Origin: Mycobacterium aquaticum
GTDB taxonomy: Bacteria; Actinomycetota; Actinomycetes; Mycobacteriales; Mycobacteriaceae
NCBI RefSeq assembly: GCF_002086485.1
Contig: NZ_MVHF01000002.1
Span: forward strand, 124,001 to 188,000
Direction of reading: 5' to 3'
Length of the DNA stretch: 64,000 nucleotides
Position numbers and translations under genes: made by a program. The stretch's first letter is position 1, and each line of letters starts with the position of its first letter. The notes under the pieces were generated by a model. That model worked only from the letters and a program-made list of their open reading frames with translations, was not told the DNA's origin and searched no databases. Shown here in pieces: positions 54,006 to 63,709 of this stretch.

Positions 54006-55184
54006 ATGGCCATGCCGAAGCTAAACACGGCGCTGTTGGCGATACTCGCGACCGTCGCCGTGCTGCTCGCCGTCCCGGCTTGTTCACCGGCCCGCAGTGA
54101 CCGCTCTGCTGTCGATCCGGCGGCCCGTCAGGCTGCGGTGGCGAAGGCGGAGCAGGGTGCGTCGAAGCTGTTGCGTGCCGGTAAGCAGGACAACACCTGG
54201 ACCGGCCCGGAAAGCAGCCCCAAACCACGGCCGGGACTGCGGCTCACCATCATTCCGGAGCAGATGGCATCGACGGGATCGAGTCGGCCGGCGACTGCCA
54301 TCGAGTCCGAGACGCGAAAGCTGGGCTGGCAGCCCAAGATCTCTGACGGTCAGGGCAAACCTGAGGTCCAACTCAATGCCTTGAACACCGCGGTCGACGA
54401 AAAGGTCGACGCCGTGATCCTCATCTTCGTCGACACCACCCGCATTCAATCCGCCCTCAAGCGCGCGCTGGCCGCCGGAGTCAAGGTCGTCACCCTTGGT
54501 TCGCTGAAGAACACTCCCGACACGGTGCCCGATGTGTCGTTCGACTGGGTTGGGGCGGGCGTGGCGGTGGCGCAGTATGCGGTGTGGAAGAGCAACGGGG
54601 ATCTGGGCATGTTGCAGATGCGCAACACGGACCTCTACATCGTGATCAATGGGCAGTTCAAGGGCACCAACGACTATCTGTCGAACCCGCAGAACTGTCC
54701 GGGGTGCGACATCGTGACCAAGGACTGGAGTCTGGCGACGTTCGAGGACCCGGTGATCGGGCCGGCGGCTCAGGCGGTGGCCACGCGTCTGGCCAATCCC
54801 AACCTCAACTGGGTGACCTGCTTTGATTCCTGCCTGTTCCGGGTGGCCAACGGGTTGAATCGGGCCGGCTTCGGTAAAACCATGTCCGGCGCGGGGTTTG
54901 ACTGCAACCCGGAGAACCTCGACATCATCCGGTCCGGTGGTGTGCAGAAGGTCTGTTTCGCCGATCCGCGGGAGTGGTTGGCGTTCGCGGCGATCGACAA
55001 CGTCAACCGCATGACGAACGGTCAAGCACCCGTTGATTTCACCAAGTCGATACCGGTCGCGTTGTTCGACCGGGATTCCCTTTCTGAGCTTCCCCCCGCG
55101 CGGTCGGCCGATCTGGAATCCAAGGGCTGGCAAGGGAACTTCGATTTTCGCGCCAAGTTTGAGCAGCTGTGGGGCATTGGTTAA
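54006..55184 (+). CDS. Sugar ABC transporter substrate-binding lipoprotein
   Basis: A 392-aa type-1 periplasmic-binding protein. Signal peptide with lipobox AVPAC (Cys26), a low-complexity linker (about 28-70), then the ligand domain (VILIFVDTTRIQSALKRALA). Unusually rich in cysteine for the family (CPGC, CFDSC, FDCN, VCF). ATG 54006 has AAAGGAG 5 bp upstream. First structural gene of the GntR-linked operon; ligand unknown, probably a sugar. Confidence 0.87.
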   Translation: MAMPKLNTALLAILATVAVLLAVPACSPARSDRSAVDPAARQAAVAKAEQGASKLLRAGKQDNTWTGPESSPKPRPGLRLTIIPEQMASTGSSRPATAIESETRKLGWQPKISDGQGKPEVQLNALNTAVDEKVDAVILIFVDTTRIQSALKRALAAGVKVVTLGSLKNTPDTVPDVSFDWVGAGVAVAQYAVWKSNGDLGMLQMRNTDLYIVINGQFKGTNDYLSNPQNCPGCDIVTKDWSLATFEDPVIGPAAQAVATRLANPNLNWVTCFDSCLFRVANGLNRAGFGKTMSGAGFDCNPENLDIIRSGGVQKVCFADPREWLAFAAIDNVNRMTNGQAPVDFTKSIPVALFDRDSLSELPPARSADLESKGWQGNFDFRAKFEQLWGIG

Positions 55185-55209
55185 CCGGACCGAGAAACGA
55201 GATACGCTG

Positions 55210-56772
55210 ATGAATCAAGCCGCTGTTCAGATCGAGGGTCTGACAAAGGATTTCGGTACCAACCGGGTATTGGATCACGTGAACCTGGAGTTCCACCCTG
55301 GGTCCATTCATGCGTTGCTGGGGGCGAACGGCTCCGGTAAGTCGACGTTGATCAAGATTTTGGCGGGGTACCACGCCCCGACGTCGGGGACGATCCGTTT
55401 GCGCGGTGAGGCCATCGCTCTGCCCGCAGTTCCGGCAGCGATCCACGAGGCTGGTGTGCGTTTCGTGCATCAGATCCTCGGGCTCGTCGACTCCATGTCG
55501 ATCACTGACAACCTGGCGCTGGCGCTGGGCTATGAAACCCGGGCCGGAACGATCGATTGGCGTCGCCAGCGATCCACTGCCGCAGAGGATCTCGCCGCCG
55601 TCGGGCTTGACGACATCGACCCGCGCACCCTCGTCGGCGACCTGGGGCCGGTGCAGCAGACCCTGGTGGCCATGGCCCGGGCCCTGCGCGGGCTGGAACC
55701 GGGCCGGGGTGTGCTGGTGCTGGACGAGCCGACCGCACGGCTGCCCAACGCCCAGGTCGACGAGCTGCTCGACCGATGCCGGAGCCTGCGGGACCGCGGC
55801 GTCGCGCTCATTTACGTGTCGCATCGCCTGGACGAGGTGTTCGCCATGGCCGACCGGGTGTCGGTGCTGCGTGACGGAAAGTTGGTTTTCGACGATTCGA
55901 TCGAGGCCACCAATGACGATCACCTGACTCGGATCATCACCGGGCCCAGCGCATCCGCGGAGGTCGCCGAGCATCGTCGACATCGAGAAGTGGATCGGGC
56001 TACTGCGCCGACGCTGTCGCTGCGGGGTGTGTGCGGAACGCATGTGCGCGACGCCACGCTGGACGTGCACCCGGGGGAGATCCTGGCGGTGACGGGTCTG
56101 GTCGGGTCCGGCCGTAGTGAGTTGGGCCGGTTGGTGTTCGGGGCCCAGCGGATCACCGCGGGTGAGCTGAAGTACCTGGGTTCCCCGATCACCGGGATCA
56201 CCCCGACAGGCAGCATCGACCGCGGTATCGGTTATGTCCCGCAGGAACGCCGCCAGTCCGCGATCGCCGACTTCACCCTGGCCGACAACCTGTGCCTGGC
56301 CAGCCTGGACAAACACATGACCGGTGGTCGGTTATCCGTGGCCAGCGAGCGGGAGGTCACTGAACGCGCGATCGCCGCGTTGGACGTGCGGCCCCCGGAC
56401 CCCGACCGGCGCCTGGGCGACCTGTCGGGCGGTAATCAGCAGAAGGTGGTGCTCGGCAAGTGGTTGGAGCTCGAACTGAAGCTGCTCATCCTCGACGAAT
56501 CCACCTATGGTGTCGACATCGGGGCGCGGCGCACGATTCTGCGCGCGGTGATCGAACGCGTTGAGCAGCAGGGTCTGGCGGTGTTGCTGCTGGATTCCGA
56601 TATCGATCTGGTGGCCCAGTACGCCGACCGGGTGCTGGTGATGCGCCGGGGGCGCGTCACGACCGAACTCACCGGCGATGACATCACCGTCGATCGCATC
56701 GCTGCCGCCAGCTATGCGGTCAGCGACGCCCCACCCCCTGCAGCCCACGACCGTTCGGAGCAACTGCCATGA
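55210..56772 (+). CDS. Sugar ABC transporter ATPase (RbsA type)
   Basis: A 520-aa double ATPase. NBD1: Walker A GANGSGKST and Walker B VLVLDEPTARLP intact, signature replaced by LGPVQQTLVAM. NBD2: Walker A GLVGSGRSE lacks Lys, signature LSGGNQQKV intact, Walker B LLILDESTYGVD. Thus one composite site is intact and one degenerate, as in RbsA-class importers. ATG 55210; the frame open from 55033 is a shadow overlapping the binding-protein gene. Confidence 0.9.
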   Translation: MNQAAVQIEGLTKDFGTNRVLDHVNLEFHPGSIHALLGANGSGKSTLIKILAGYHAPTSGTIRLRGEAIALPAVPAAIHEAGVRFVHQILGLVDSMSITDNLALALGYETRAGTIDWRRQRSTAAEDLAAVGLDDIDPRTLVGDLGPVQQTLVAMARALRGLEPGRGVLVLDEPTARLPNAQVDELLDRCRSLRDRGVALIYVSHRLDEVFAMADRVSVLRDGKLVFDDSIEATNDDHLTRIITGPSASAEVAEHRRHREVDRATAPTLSLRGVCGTHVRDATLDVHPGEILAVTGLVGSGRSELGRLVFGAQRITAGELKYLGSPITGITPTGSIDRGIGYVPQERRQSAIADFTLADNLCLASLDKHMTGGRLSVASEREVTERAIAALDVRPPDPDRRLGDLSGGNQQKVVLGKWLELELKLLILDESTYGVDIGARRTILRAVIERVEQQGLAVLLLDSDIDLVAQYADRVLVMRRGRVTTELTGDDITVDRIAAASYAVSDAPPPAAHDRSEQLP

Positions 56773-57806
56773 CCAACCAATCCTCGCGCCGCGCTGGGGC
56801 GGTCAAGAAGATCTTCACCGACTACGGGATCGTGATCGCTCTCGTTGTCATCATCGTGTTCTTTTCCGCGTTACGGCCCGACACCTTCCCGACCGTCGGC
56901 AACTTCGGGTCGATCCTGCAGGCCAACGCCTCGATCATGTTCATCGCGTTCGGTCTGATGCTGCCGCTGATCGTGGGGCATTTCGATCTGTCGGTGGCCG
57001 CGATGGCCGGCTTCGGCGGTGTGCTGGCCACCGGTCTGATGTCGAAGGGCACCATCACCTTCTGGCCGCTGGCGGTGCTGGTGGTCCTCGTGGTCGCCGT
57101 GGTGGTGGGCCTGTTCAACGGTGTCCTGGTCGCTTACCTCAAACTGAACGCCCTCGTCGTCACTCTCGGTACGCAGTCCATCCTGTTCGGCGCCATCCTG
57201 TGGTACTCCAAGGGCGCGGTCATCTACAGCGACATCCCGCAGTCCTTCAAGGATCTCGGGCAGGGCCGTCCGCTGGGGATCCCGCTGCCGTTCATCTTCG
57301 CGGTGATCGTCGGGTTCGTGCTCTGGTACGTCCTGTATTACCGGCCGATCGGGCGGCGGCTCTATGCGACGGGCGGCAGTCCGGATGCTGCCCGGTTGAC
57401 CGGTATCAAGGTCGACAAGCTCACCGTCGGCGCGTTCACCTGTGGTGCGGTGCTCGCTGCGGTCGGTGGCTGCCTGCAGGTCGCTCAGGTCGGCTCCGCC
57501 GCACCGACCAGTGGAAACGAGTTCCTGCTGCCCGCCATCGCGGCGTGCTTCCTCGGTGAAACTTCGATCCGCCGTGGCTATTACAACGTGTGGGGGACGC
57601 TGACCGCGGTCATTCTGGTGGCCACCGGAACCACGGGCCTGTTCATGCTCGGCGCGCAGACCTTCGTGCAGCCGGTCTTCAACGGTCTGGTTCTGATCGG
57701 CGCGATCCTCGCAGCACGGTGGGACACCGTCAAAGCCCTCATCGCCCGGCTGCGGCCGACCCCACCTGCGGAATCCCGGCCGCTCGCCGCGGCGGGCGCG
57801 AAGTGA
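56769..57806 (+). CDS. Sugar ABC transporter permease (RbsC type)
   Basis: A 345-aa inner-membrane permease, about ten hydrophobic segments. Family segments MLPLIVGHFDLSVAAMAGFGG and CFLGETSIRRGYYNVWGTL. It overlaps the ATPase stop (ATGA). Only one permease gene, so a homodimer is expected, unlike the other importer in this window. Confidence 0.9.
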   Translation: MTNQSSRRAGAVKKIFTDYGIVIALVVIIVFFSALRPDTFPTVGNFGSILQANASIMFIAFGLMLPLIVGHFDLSVAAMAGFGGVLATGLMSKGTITFWPLAVLVVLVVAVVVGLFNGVLVAYLKLNALVVTLGTQSILFGAILWYSKGAVIYSDIPQSFKDLGQGRPLGIPLPFIFAVIVGFVLWYVLYYRPIGRRLYATGGSPDAARLTGIKVDKLTVGAFTCGAVLAAVGGCLQVAQVGSAAPTSGNEFLLPAIAACFLGETSIRRGYYNVWGTLTAVILVATGTTGLFMLGAQTFVQPVFNGLVLIGAILAARWDTVKALIARLRPTPPAESRPLAAAGAK

Positions 57807-57831
57807 CCGCGACGTGACAAGGAGCAAAACC

Positions 57832-58548
57832 ATGAATGGACTCAATGGGTTTGTCGTGGCGGTGACCGGTTCGGGAGGGGGTATCGGTGAGGCGGTGTGT
57901 CGGCGCCTGCTCGACGAGGGCGCCACCGTCTATGCCCTCGACCGGAACGATTCCCCCGCCGGAGAATCGCTGTTGGTCGACGTCACCGATCCCGAGCAGG
58001 TGTCCCGGGGAGCCGACACAATCGTCCAGCGATCTGGACGGGTCGACGGGCTGGTGGCCGCCGCCGGAGTGGTCGAGGACGACATCCCCGCCGAGGACAT
58101 GACGCTGGACCAATGGGACCGCACCCTGGGAGTCAACCTGCGTGGCCTGTTCCTCACCAACCGCGAGTTCGGCCGCCGCATGCTGGCTCGGGGATCGGGC
58201 AGCATCGTCAACATCTCCTCGATGAGCGGCAACCACATCGTCAACGTGCCGCAGAAACAGTGCGCCTACAACGCCTCCAAGGCCGGTGTCACCGCACTGA
58301 CCAAATCGCTGGCCTCCGAATGGGCCGACCGCGGCGTGCGGGTGAACGCGATCGCCCCGGGCTATGTCGCCACGCCGCTGCTGGAACGCAAGAAACACCA
58401 ATTCGCGCAGTGGCTGTCAGCCACCCCACAGAACCGCATGGCCGAACCATCCGAGATCGCGGCCGCCGTTGCCTTCCTCCTCAGCGACGAGGCGCGTTAC
58501 TTCTGCGGCAGCGAACTGCTCATCGACGGCGGATACAGCATCCGCTGA
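57832..58548 (+). CDS. Short-chain dehydrogenase/reductase (sugar dehydrogenase-like)
   Basis: A 238-aa classical SDR. TGSGGGIG (12-19), catalytic Ser in NISSMSGNH, YxxxK in CAYNASKAG. AAGGAGC ribosome site supports ATG 57832. Next to an XylX-like FAH protein and an aldehyde dehydrogenase it may be the sugar 1-dehydrogenase, or a keto-deoxy-acid dehydrogenase, of an oxidative sugar pathway. Confidence 0.88.
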   Translation: MNGLNGFVVAVTGSGGGIGEAVCRRLLDEGATVYALDRNDSPAGESLLVDVTDPEQVSRGADTIVQRSGRVDGLVAAAGVVEDDIPAEDMTLDQWDRTLGVNLRGLFLTNREFGRRMLARGSGSIVNISSMSGNHIVNVPQKQCAYNASKAGVTALTKSLASEWADRGVRVNAIAPGYVATPLLERKKHQFAQWLSATPQNRMAEPSEIAAAVAFLLSDEARYFCGSELLIDGGYSIR

Positions 58549-58585
58549 CCAACCACCACACAGTACGAAACGAGTAATCCACGAT

Positions 58586-59770
58586 ATGAACGCCCTGATC
58601 GACAACCCCAGTCGCATCCTGCCCGACGACGTTGACGACGCGACGCTCGTCGGTCGCGTACTGGCCGACAACGGCCCGTGCGTGGTCGTCCTACGCGGCG
58701 GCACCGTCATCGACATCACCGCCACTTTCCCGACCATGTCGGACCTACTGGAGTCGGCCGACCCGGTGGCCGCGGCGCGCAACGCCACCGGCGTTCGCTC
58801 GTGGCCGATCCATGAGATCCTCGCCAACAGCCTCGACGAAGCCGACGCCTTGCCGCGGCTGCTCGCTCCGGTCGATCTGTCGGTCCTCAAGGCCGCCGGT
58901 GTCACGTTCGCCACCTCACTGCTCGAACGACTCATTGAGGAGCGTGCCGGTGGAAATCCCGAGCAGGCCAACACGCTTCGCAGCGAACTGGAAAAAATCA
59001 TCGGGACCGATCTGTCGGCCATCCGGCCGGGCAGCGACGCGGCCACACAGCTCAAGGCCGACCTGCAAGCCAGCGGCCAGTGGTCGCAGTACCTTGAGGT
59101 CGGACTCGGTCCCGACCCGGAGGTCTTCACGAAGGCACCCATCCTGTCGGCGGTCGGATGCGGCGCAGAGATCGGGGTCGCGCAGGTCTCGTCGTGGAAC
59201 AACCCCGAACCCGAAGTCGCGATCGCGGTGACCTCGACGGGCCGGATCGTCGGCGCCATGCTCGGAAACGACGTGAATCTGCGCGATGTCGAGGGCCGCT
59301 CGGCGCTGTTGCTGCCCAAAGCCAAGGACAACAATGCCTCGGCCTCGCTCGGCCCGTTCATCCGGCTGCTTGACGAGTCCTTCACTCTCGATGACGTCCG
59401 CGGTGCCGACGTTCGGCTCGAGGTGATCGGCGAGGACGACGGATTTCGGATGGACGACGTCAGCTATATGCGGGAAATCTCGCGCGACGTCGTGGCGCTC
59501 GCCGAATACACCGTCGGCGACGCCCACCAGTATCCCGATGGCATCGTCTTGTACACCGGCACCTTGTTCTCACCCACGCACGACCGCGGTGGCGTCGGTA
59601 TGGGTTTCACCCACCATCTCGGCGACATCGTCCGAATCTCCAGTCCCAAGCTCGGCACGCTGGTGAACCGGGTGAACCACTCCGAGAAGGCCGGTCGGTG
59701 GACGTTCGGGGTGCGCGGGCTCATCAACAATCTCGCTGCCCGCGGGCTCATCGGGAAGGTCGGGGCCTGA
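58586..59770 (+). CDS. FAH-fold 2-keto-3-deoxy-aldonate dehydratase (XylX/AraD1-like)
   Basis: A 394-aa protein with an N-terminal domain and a fumarylacetoacetase-fold catalytic domain. Strong resemblance, from memory, to Caulobacter XylX-type 2-keto-3-deoxy-pentonate dehydratases: LLAPVDLSVLKAAGVTFATS, WNNPEPEVAIAV, GNDVNLRDVEGRSALLLPKA. Metal ligands include Glu in NPEPEV and Asp in GNDVNLRD. Expected product from a pentonate intermediate is 2-oxoglutarate semialdehyde, fitting the aldehyde dehydrogenase at 60744. ATG 58586; an open frame from 58364 is a shadow. Confidence 0.82.
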   Translation: MNALIDNPSRILPDDVDDATLVGRVLADNGPCVVVLRGGTVIDITATFPTMSDLLESADPVAAARNATGVRSWPIHEILANSLDEADALPRLLAPVDLSVLKAAGVTFATSLLERLIEERAGGNPEQANTLRSELEKIIGTDLSAIRPGSDAATQLKADLQASGQWSQYLEVGLGPDPEVFTKAPILSAVGCGAEIGVAQVSSWNNPEPEVAIAVTSTGRIVGAMLGNDVNLRDVEGRSALLLPKAKDNNASASLGPFIRLLDESFTLDDVRGADVRLEVIGEDDGFRMDDVSYMREISRDVVALAEYTVGDAHQYPDGIVLYTGTLFSPTHDRGGVGMGFTHHLGDIVRISSPKLGTLVNRVNHSEKAGRWTFGVRGLINNLAARGLIGKVGA

Positions 59771-59771
59771 G

Positions 59772-60722
59772 ATGCGCATGGTGATCACCGACCACGCCTT
59801 CGCCGGTGAGCAGTTCGAGCGGGACGCAGCGGCCGAACTGGGCGCCGAGTTCGATGTGTACAACGTGTCCACCGAGGCTGCCGCCGCAAATGCCGTGCGC
59901 GGCGCCGACATCGCCCTGGTCAACTTTGCCCCGATGACCGAATCGGTACTGCAGCAGATGAATCCCGGCGCCGTGGTGGTTCGCTACGGCATCGGCTACG
60001 ACAATGTCGATCTGAATGCCGCACGGGCACAAGGCATCCGGGTATGCAATGTGCCCGACTACGGCGCGGACACCGTCGCCGACCACGCCGTCACCGTAAT
60101 CCTCGCGTTGATCCGCAAAGTACACCTTTTCAGCCGTGCCATCGCCGCCGGCGACTGGCCCTCGGCCACCGCACTCGCGCCGATCCGGTCGATGGCGGAG
60201 ACCACCGTCGGCCTGCTCGGCACCGGCAGGATCGGCATGGCCGTGGCAAATCGGCTGCTGCCCTTCGGTTTCAAGATCCTCGCCTACGATCCGTACGCCA
60301 ACGCGGAATCGACGGCCGAGCGCGGAGTCACCTTGGTCGACCTGGACGAACTCTTCGAGCGTTCAAACGTCCTGTCACTGCACGCCCCTGCGACACCAGA
60401 AACCACCGGCATCGTCTCCACCGAAAACCTCGCCAAGATGCCCAAGGGGTCGTTCCTGGTCAACACCTCCCGGGGTGCCCTGGTCGACCAGGACGCCGTC
60501 CTCGAGGCACTGAACAGCGGCCAACTCGCCGGCGCAGCACTCGACGTCTTCGTACCCGAAGTCCTACCCACCGACCACCCACTGCGCAGCCATCCGAACG
60601 CACTCCTGACCCCGCACGCCGCGTTCTATAGCGAACAGTCCCTGCGCGACCTCCAGCGCCTGGCTGCCGAAGAAGCGCTGCGCGCCGGGCGCGGTGAACC
60701 ATTGCGCTGCCCGGTGAACTGA
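59772..60722 (+). CDS. D-isomer-specific 2-hydroxyacid dehydrogenase
   Basis: A 316-aa NAD enzyme. Rossmann motif LLGTGRIGMAVANRL, catalytic Arg in NTSRGALVD, Glu in FVPEVLP and His in LTPHAAFYSEQS. Related to phosphoglycerate dehydrogenases but without the ACT domain. It starts right after the FAH gene stop. It may reduce or oxidise a 2-keto/2-hydroxy acid in the pathway. Confidence 0.88.
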   Translation: MRMVITDHAFAGEQFERDAAAELGAEFDVYNVSTEAAAANAVRGADIALVNFAPMTESVLQQMNPGAVVVRYGIGYDNVDLNAARAQGIRVCNVPDYGADTVADHAVTVILALIRKVHLFSRAIAAGDWPSATALAPIRSMAETTVGLLGTGRIGMAVANRLLPFGFKILAYDPYANAESTAERGVTLVDLDELFERSNVLSLHAPATPETTGIVSTENLAKMPKGSFLVNTSRGALVDQDAVLEALNSGQLAGAALDVFVPEVLPTDHPLRSHPNALLTPHAAFYSEQSLRDLQRLAAEEALRAGRGEPLRCPVN

Positions 60723-60743
60723 CCTCACAACGAAAGCGAAACC

Positions 60744-62177
60744 ATGACAAAGAAACTCCGGAACTACATCGATGGGCAGTGGTCCCCGGCAACGAGCACG
60801 TTCGAAGCGCGCAATCCCGCCAACGACCAGGTCATCGCCGAGGTCGCGGACTCGGGACCGGCCGAGGTCGATGCCGCGGTGGCCGCCGCACGTGCGGCGT
60901 TCGCGACGTGGCGCCATGTCAACCCGTCGGTGCGGGCCCGCTACCTGCACGCGATCGGCGATCGGGTGAAAGCGCGGGAATCCGAACTCGCCCAGGCAAT
61001 CACGACCGAGATGGGCAAGACCATCGGTGAGGCGACCGGCGAAGTCGACAAGCTGGCGAAGGCGTTCCACTTCTACGCCGAGGAAGCCAGCCGGGTGCAT
61101 GGGGAGGTGATCCCCAACGACGTCGACGGATTCCACAGTCTCGCAGTGCGGGAGCCGATCGGGGTCGTGGGCGCCATCACGCCGTGGAACTATCCGCTGG
61201 AACTCGTCGGCTGGAAGCTGTGCGCTGCCGTGGCCGCCGGCTGCACGATCGTCGTCAAGCCCTCCCAGTACGCATCGCTGTCCCCGGTCCTGCTGTTCGA
61301 GTGCATCGACGATGCGGGTCTGCCGGGCGGAGTGGCCAACCTCGTCCTCGGGGCGGGTGCGGCGGGCCCGGCACTGGCCGCACACGCCGGTCTCGACAAG
61401 CTGGCCTTCACCGGATCGACCGCCACCGGAAACACGATTGCCCGCAACGTTCCTCGGGCAATGCCGCTGACGATGGAACTCGGCGGCACCTGCCCGATGA
61501 TCGTGACCGAGCACGCCGACATCAAGGCAGCCGTTACCGGGGCGGCCCGGCGCGGGTTCCGCAACGCCGGCCAGATCTGCATTGCGATCAACCGGATCTA
61601 TGTACACCGGTCCGTGTACTCGGATTTCGTTGACGGCCTCACCTCGGCGGTCGCGGCACTTCGGGCCGGCAACGGGATGGACCCCGCGATGGACGTCGGA
61701 CCGATGGCAACCCGTGCCGGCGTGGACGTGGTCGAAGCGCACGTGAAAGACGCCGTGGCGCACGGTGCCACCGTCACCACCGGCGGAGACCGTATTCCCG
61801 AGCTCGCCCCCGGCTATTTCTTCGAGCCGACCGTCGTCGCGGGGTGCACGCCCGAGATGCGCGTCATGTGCGAGGAGACCTTCGGGCCGGTGGTCGGCGT
61901 GATGGCGTACGACGACCTGGCCGACGCCATCGCATGGGCCAACGGCACCGAATCCGGGCTGGCCGCCTACGTTTACACCCAGGATCTCCGACAGGCGCAC
62001 GACCTCGGCCGACGGCTCGACTTCGGCAATGTCGCGGTCAACAACGTGGATGCCGGCATCATGAACGCACCCTACGGCGGCCGCAAGGGCAGCGGCTTCG
62101 GGGTGGAACACGGCAAAGCCGGTCTGGAAGGATACTTGCAGCACAAGCACATTCGGATCCGATACGGAGCCGAATGA
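60744..62177 (+). CDS. Aldehyde dehydrogenase (possible 2-oxoglutarate semialdehyde DH)
   Basis: A 477-aa NAD(P)-dependent ALDH. Cofactor segment ITPWNYPLELVGWKLCAAVAAG, catalytic Glu in MELGGTCP, catalytic Cys in NAGQICIAI. The family does not fix the substrate; the FAH-fold dehydratase two genes upstream would supply 2-oxoglutarate semialdehyde in a Weimberg-type route. It overlaps the kinase start (ATGA). Confidence 0.9.
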   Translation: MTKKLRNYIDGQWSPATSTFEARNPANDQVIAEVADSGPAEVDAAVAAARAAFATWRHVNPSVRARYLHAIGDRVKARESELAQAITTEMGKTIGEATGEVDKLAKAFHFYAEEASRVHGEVIPNDVDGFHSLAVREPIGVVGAITPWNYPLELVGWKLCAAVAAGCTIVVKPSQYASLSPVLLFECIDDAGLPGGVANLVLGAGAAGPALAAHAGLDKLAFTGSTATGNTIARNVPRAMPLTMELGGTCPMIVTEHADIKAAVTGAARRGFRNAGQICIAINRIYVHRSVYSDFVDGLTSAVAALRAGNGMDPAMDVGPMATRAGVDVVEAHVKDAVAHGATVTTGGDRIPELAPGYFFEPTVVAGCTPEMRVMCEETFGPVVGVMAYDDLADAIAWANGTESGLAAYVYTQDLRQAHDLGRRLDFGNVAVNNVDAGIMNAPYGGRKGSGFGVEHGKAGLEGYLQHKHIRIRYGAE

Positions 62178-63709
62178 TGAATGCTGTTCGGCGGCTACAC
62201 CTCGGCGTCGACATCGGCACATCGTCGTGCAAGGTGGTCGCGGTCGACCAGGAGGGCGCGGTCGTGTCGACCGCGACCCGCGGATACCCGCTGCACTCGC
62301 CCCGCCACGGCTGGTCGGAGCAGGATCCCGAAGACTGGTGGGCAGCGACATCGGCTTGTGTGCGTCAGATCACGACCGCCCTGCCTCAGCTCGGTGATGA
62401 GGTGGTGGCGATCGGGCTGAGCGGCCAGATGCACGGACTGGTCGTGTTGGATGCGGACGATCACATTCTGCGTCGCGCGATCCTGTGGAACGACCAACGT
62501 TGCGAAGCCGAATGCCAGGCGGTCACCGAGGCGATCGGCGGCCCAGCGCAGGTTTTGAACGAGATCGACAACCGGCTCATCACCGGATACACCGCCGGCA
62601 AGATCGCCTGGCTGCACGATCATGAGCCGGACAAATTCCGTCGAACCCGAAAGATCCTCAACCCCAAGGACTTCCTGCGTCTTCGCATGACGGGACAGTT
62701 CGCCACGGAGGTGTCCGATGCATCCGGCACCGGGCTGTTCGACGTAGCGAACCGGCGCTGGTCTCCGGCAATGCTCGACGCTGTCGGCATCCCAGAATCG
62801 CTGCTTCCCACGGTCGTCGAGTCACCCGACTCGACGGGCGGCCTGCTGCCCGAGGTCGCGCGGCACTGGGGCCTCAGTGAGGATGTGCAGGTTTACGGCG
62901 GTGGCGGCGATGCCGTCGTACAGACCGCATCGATGGGAGTGGTCAAACCCGGCGACATCGGCGTCACCGTCGGAACCGCGGGCGTCGTGGCCGCGGTAGC
63001 GGAGACATGCCCGGAGAACTCCGGGAACGTCCAAGTCTCCTGTTACAACGCACCCGGCCTCTGGCACATCATGGGGGTATCGCTGTCGGCGGCGGGCGCA
63101 CTGCAGTGGTTCACCGATGTCCTCAACGAACTACCGAGCTCGCCGGACGTCGGGTTCCCGGCAATCATCGACCTCGCCAAGGACATCCCCGCCGGCGCCG
63201 ACGGCTTGCTCTTCCTGCCGTATCTGGCCGGCGAACGCTCGCCGCACTACGCGCCGGCCGCAACCGCGGCGATGCTCGGACTGACGAGAATGCACGGGCT
63301 CGGCCACATGGTCCGCGCCGTCATCGAAGGTGCGCTGCTGAACATGCGGGAGATCCTCGATGCGTTCGCCGACTTGAACATCCCCTGCGAGCGGGTGATC
63401 GCCTCGGGCGGCGCCACCCGGGATCCGTTCTGGCTGCAGACGATGGCCGACGTCTTCGGCATCGAGGTGGTCACCATGACCGGTAGCTCCGAAGGGGGTG
63501 CCTACGGTGCAGCACTGGTCGCGGGTGTCGGAGCGGGCACCTGGAGTTCGTTCGACGCGGTCTACAAGCACCTGCAAGTCTCTGCGCGCTTCCTGCCTGA
63601 CCGCCACACCGCCGATCGGTACGACCGGATCTACGCCGGATACCGAAACCTCTACGGTCACCTGGCCGCCGTGTACGACGACATCAAGATCGCGAGGGGC
63701 GATGAGTAA
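62174..63709 (+). CDS. xylB: Xylulokinase-type FGGY sugar kinase
   Basis: A 511-aa ATP-dependent carbohydrate kinase. Phosphate-1 motif LGVDIGTSSCKVVAVD, xylulokinase hallmarks GLSGQMHGLVVLD and ILWNDQR, and the C-terminal ATP segment VIASGGATRDPFWLQTMADV. ATG 62174 overlaps the ALDH stop (ATGATGA). It phosphorylates a ketose, most likely D-xylulose or a related sugar. The frame open from 61844 is a shadow. Confidence 0.88.
   Translation: MMNAVRRLHLGVDIGTSSCKVVAVDQEGAVVSTATRGYPLHSPRHGWSEQDPEDWWAATSACVRQITTALPQLGDEVVAIGLSGQMHGLVVLDADDHILRRAILWNDQRCEAECQAVTEAIGGPAQVLNEIDNRLITGYTAGKIAWLHDHEPDKFRRTRKILNPKDFLRLRMTGQFATEVSDASGTGLFDVANRRWSPAMLDAVGIPESLLPTVVESPDSTGGLLPEVARHWGLSEDVQVYGGGGDAVVQTASMGVVKPGDIGVTVGTAGVVAAVAETCPENSGNVQVSCYNAPGLWHIMGVSLSAAGALQWFTDVLNELPSSPDVGFPAIIDLAKDIPAGADGLLFLPYLAGERSPHYAPAATAAMLGLTRMHGLGHMVRAVIEGALLNMREILDAFADLNIPCERVIASGGATRDPFWLQTMADVFGIEVVTMTGSSEGGAYGAALVAGVGAGTWSSFDAVYKHLQVSARFLPDRHTADRYDRIYAGYRNLYGHLAAVYDDIKIARGDE

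Noticed and set aside
61844..62173. Extended frame upstream of the xylulokinase-type gene
   Set aside because: Shadow of the aldehyde dehydrogenase; the FGGY N-terminal motif begins right after ATG 62174.
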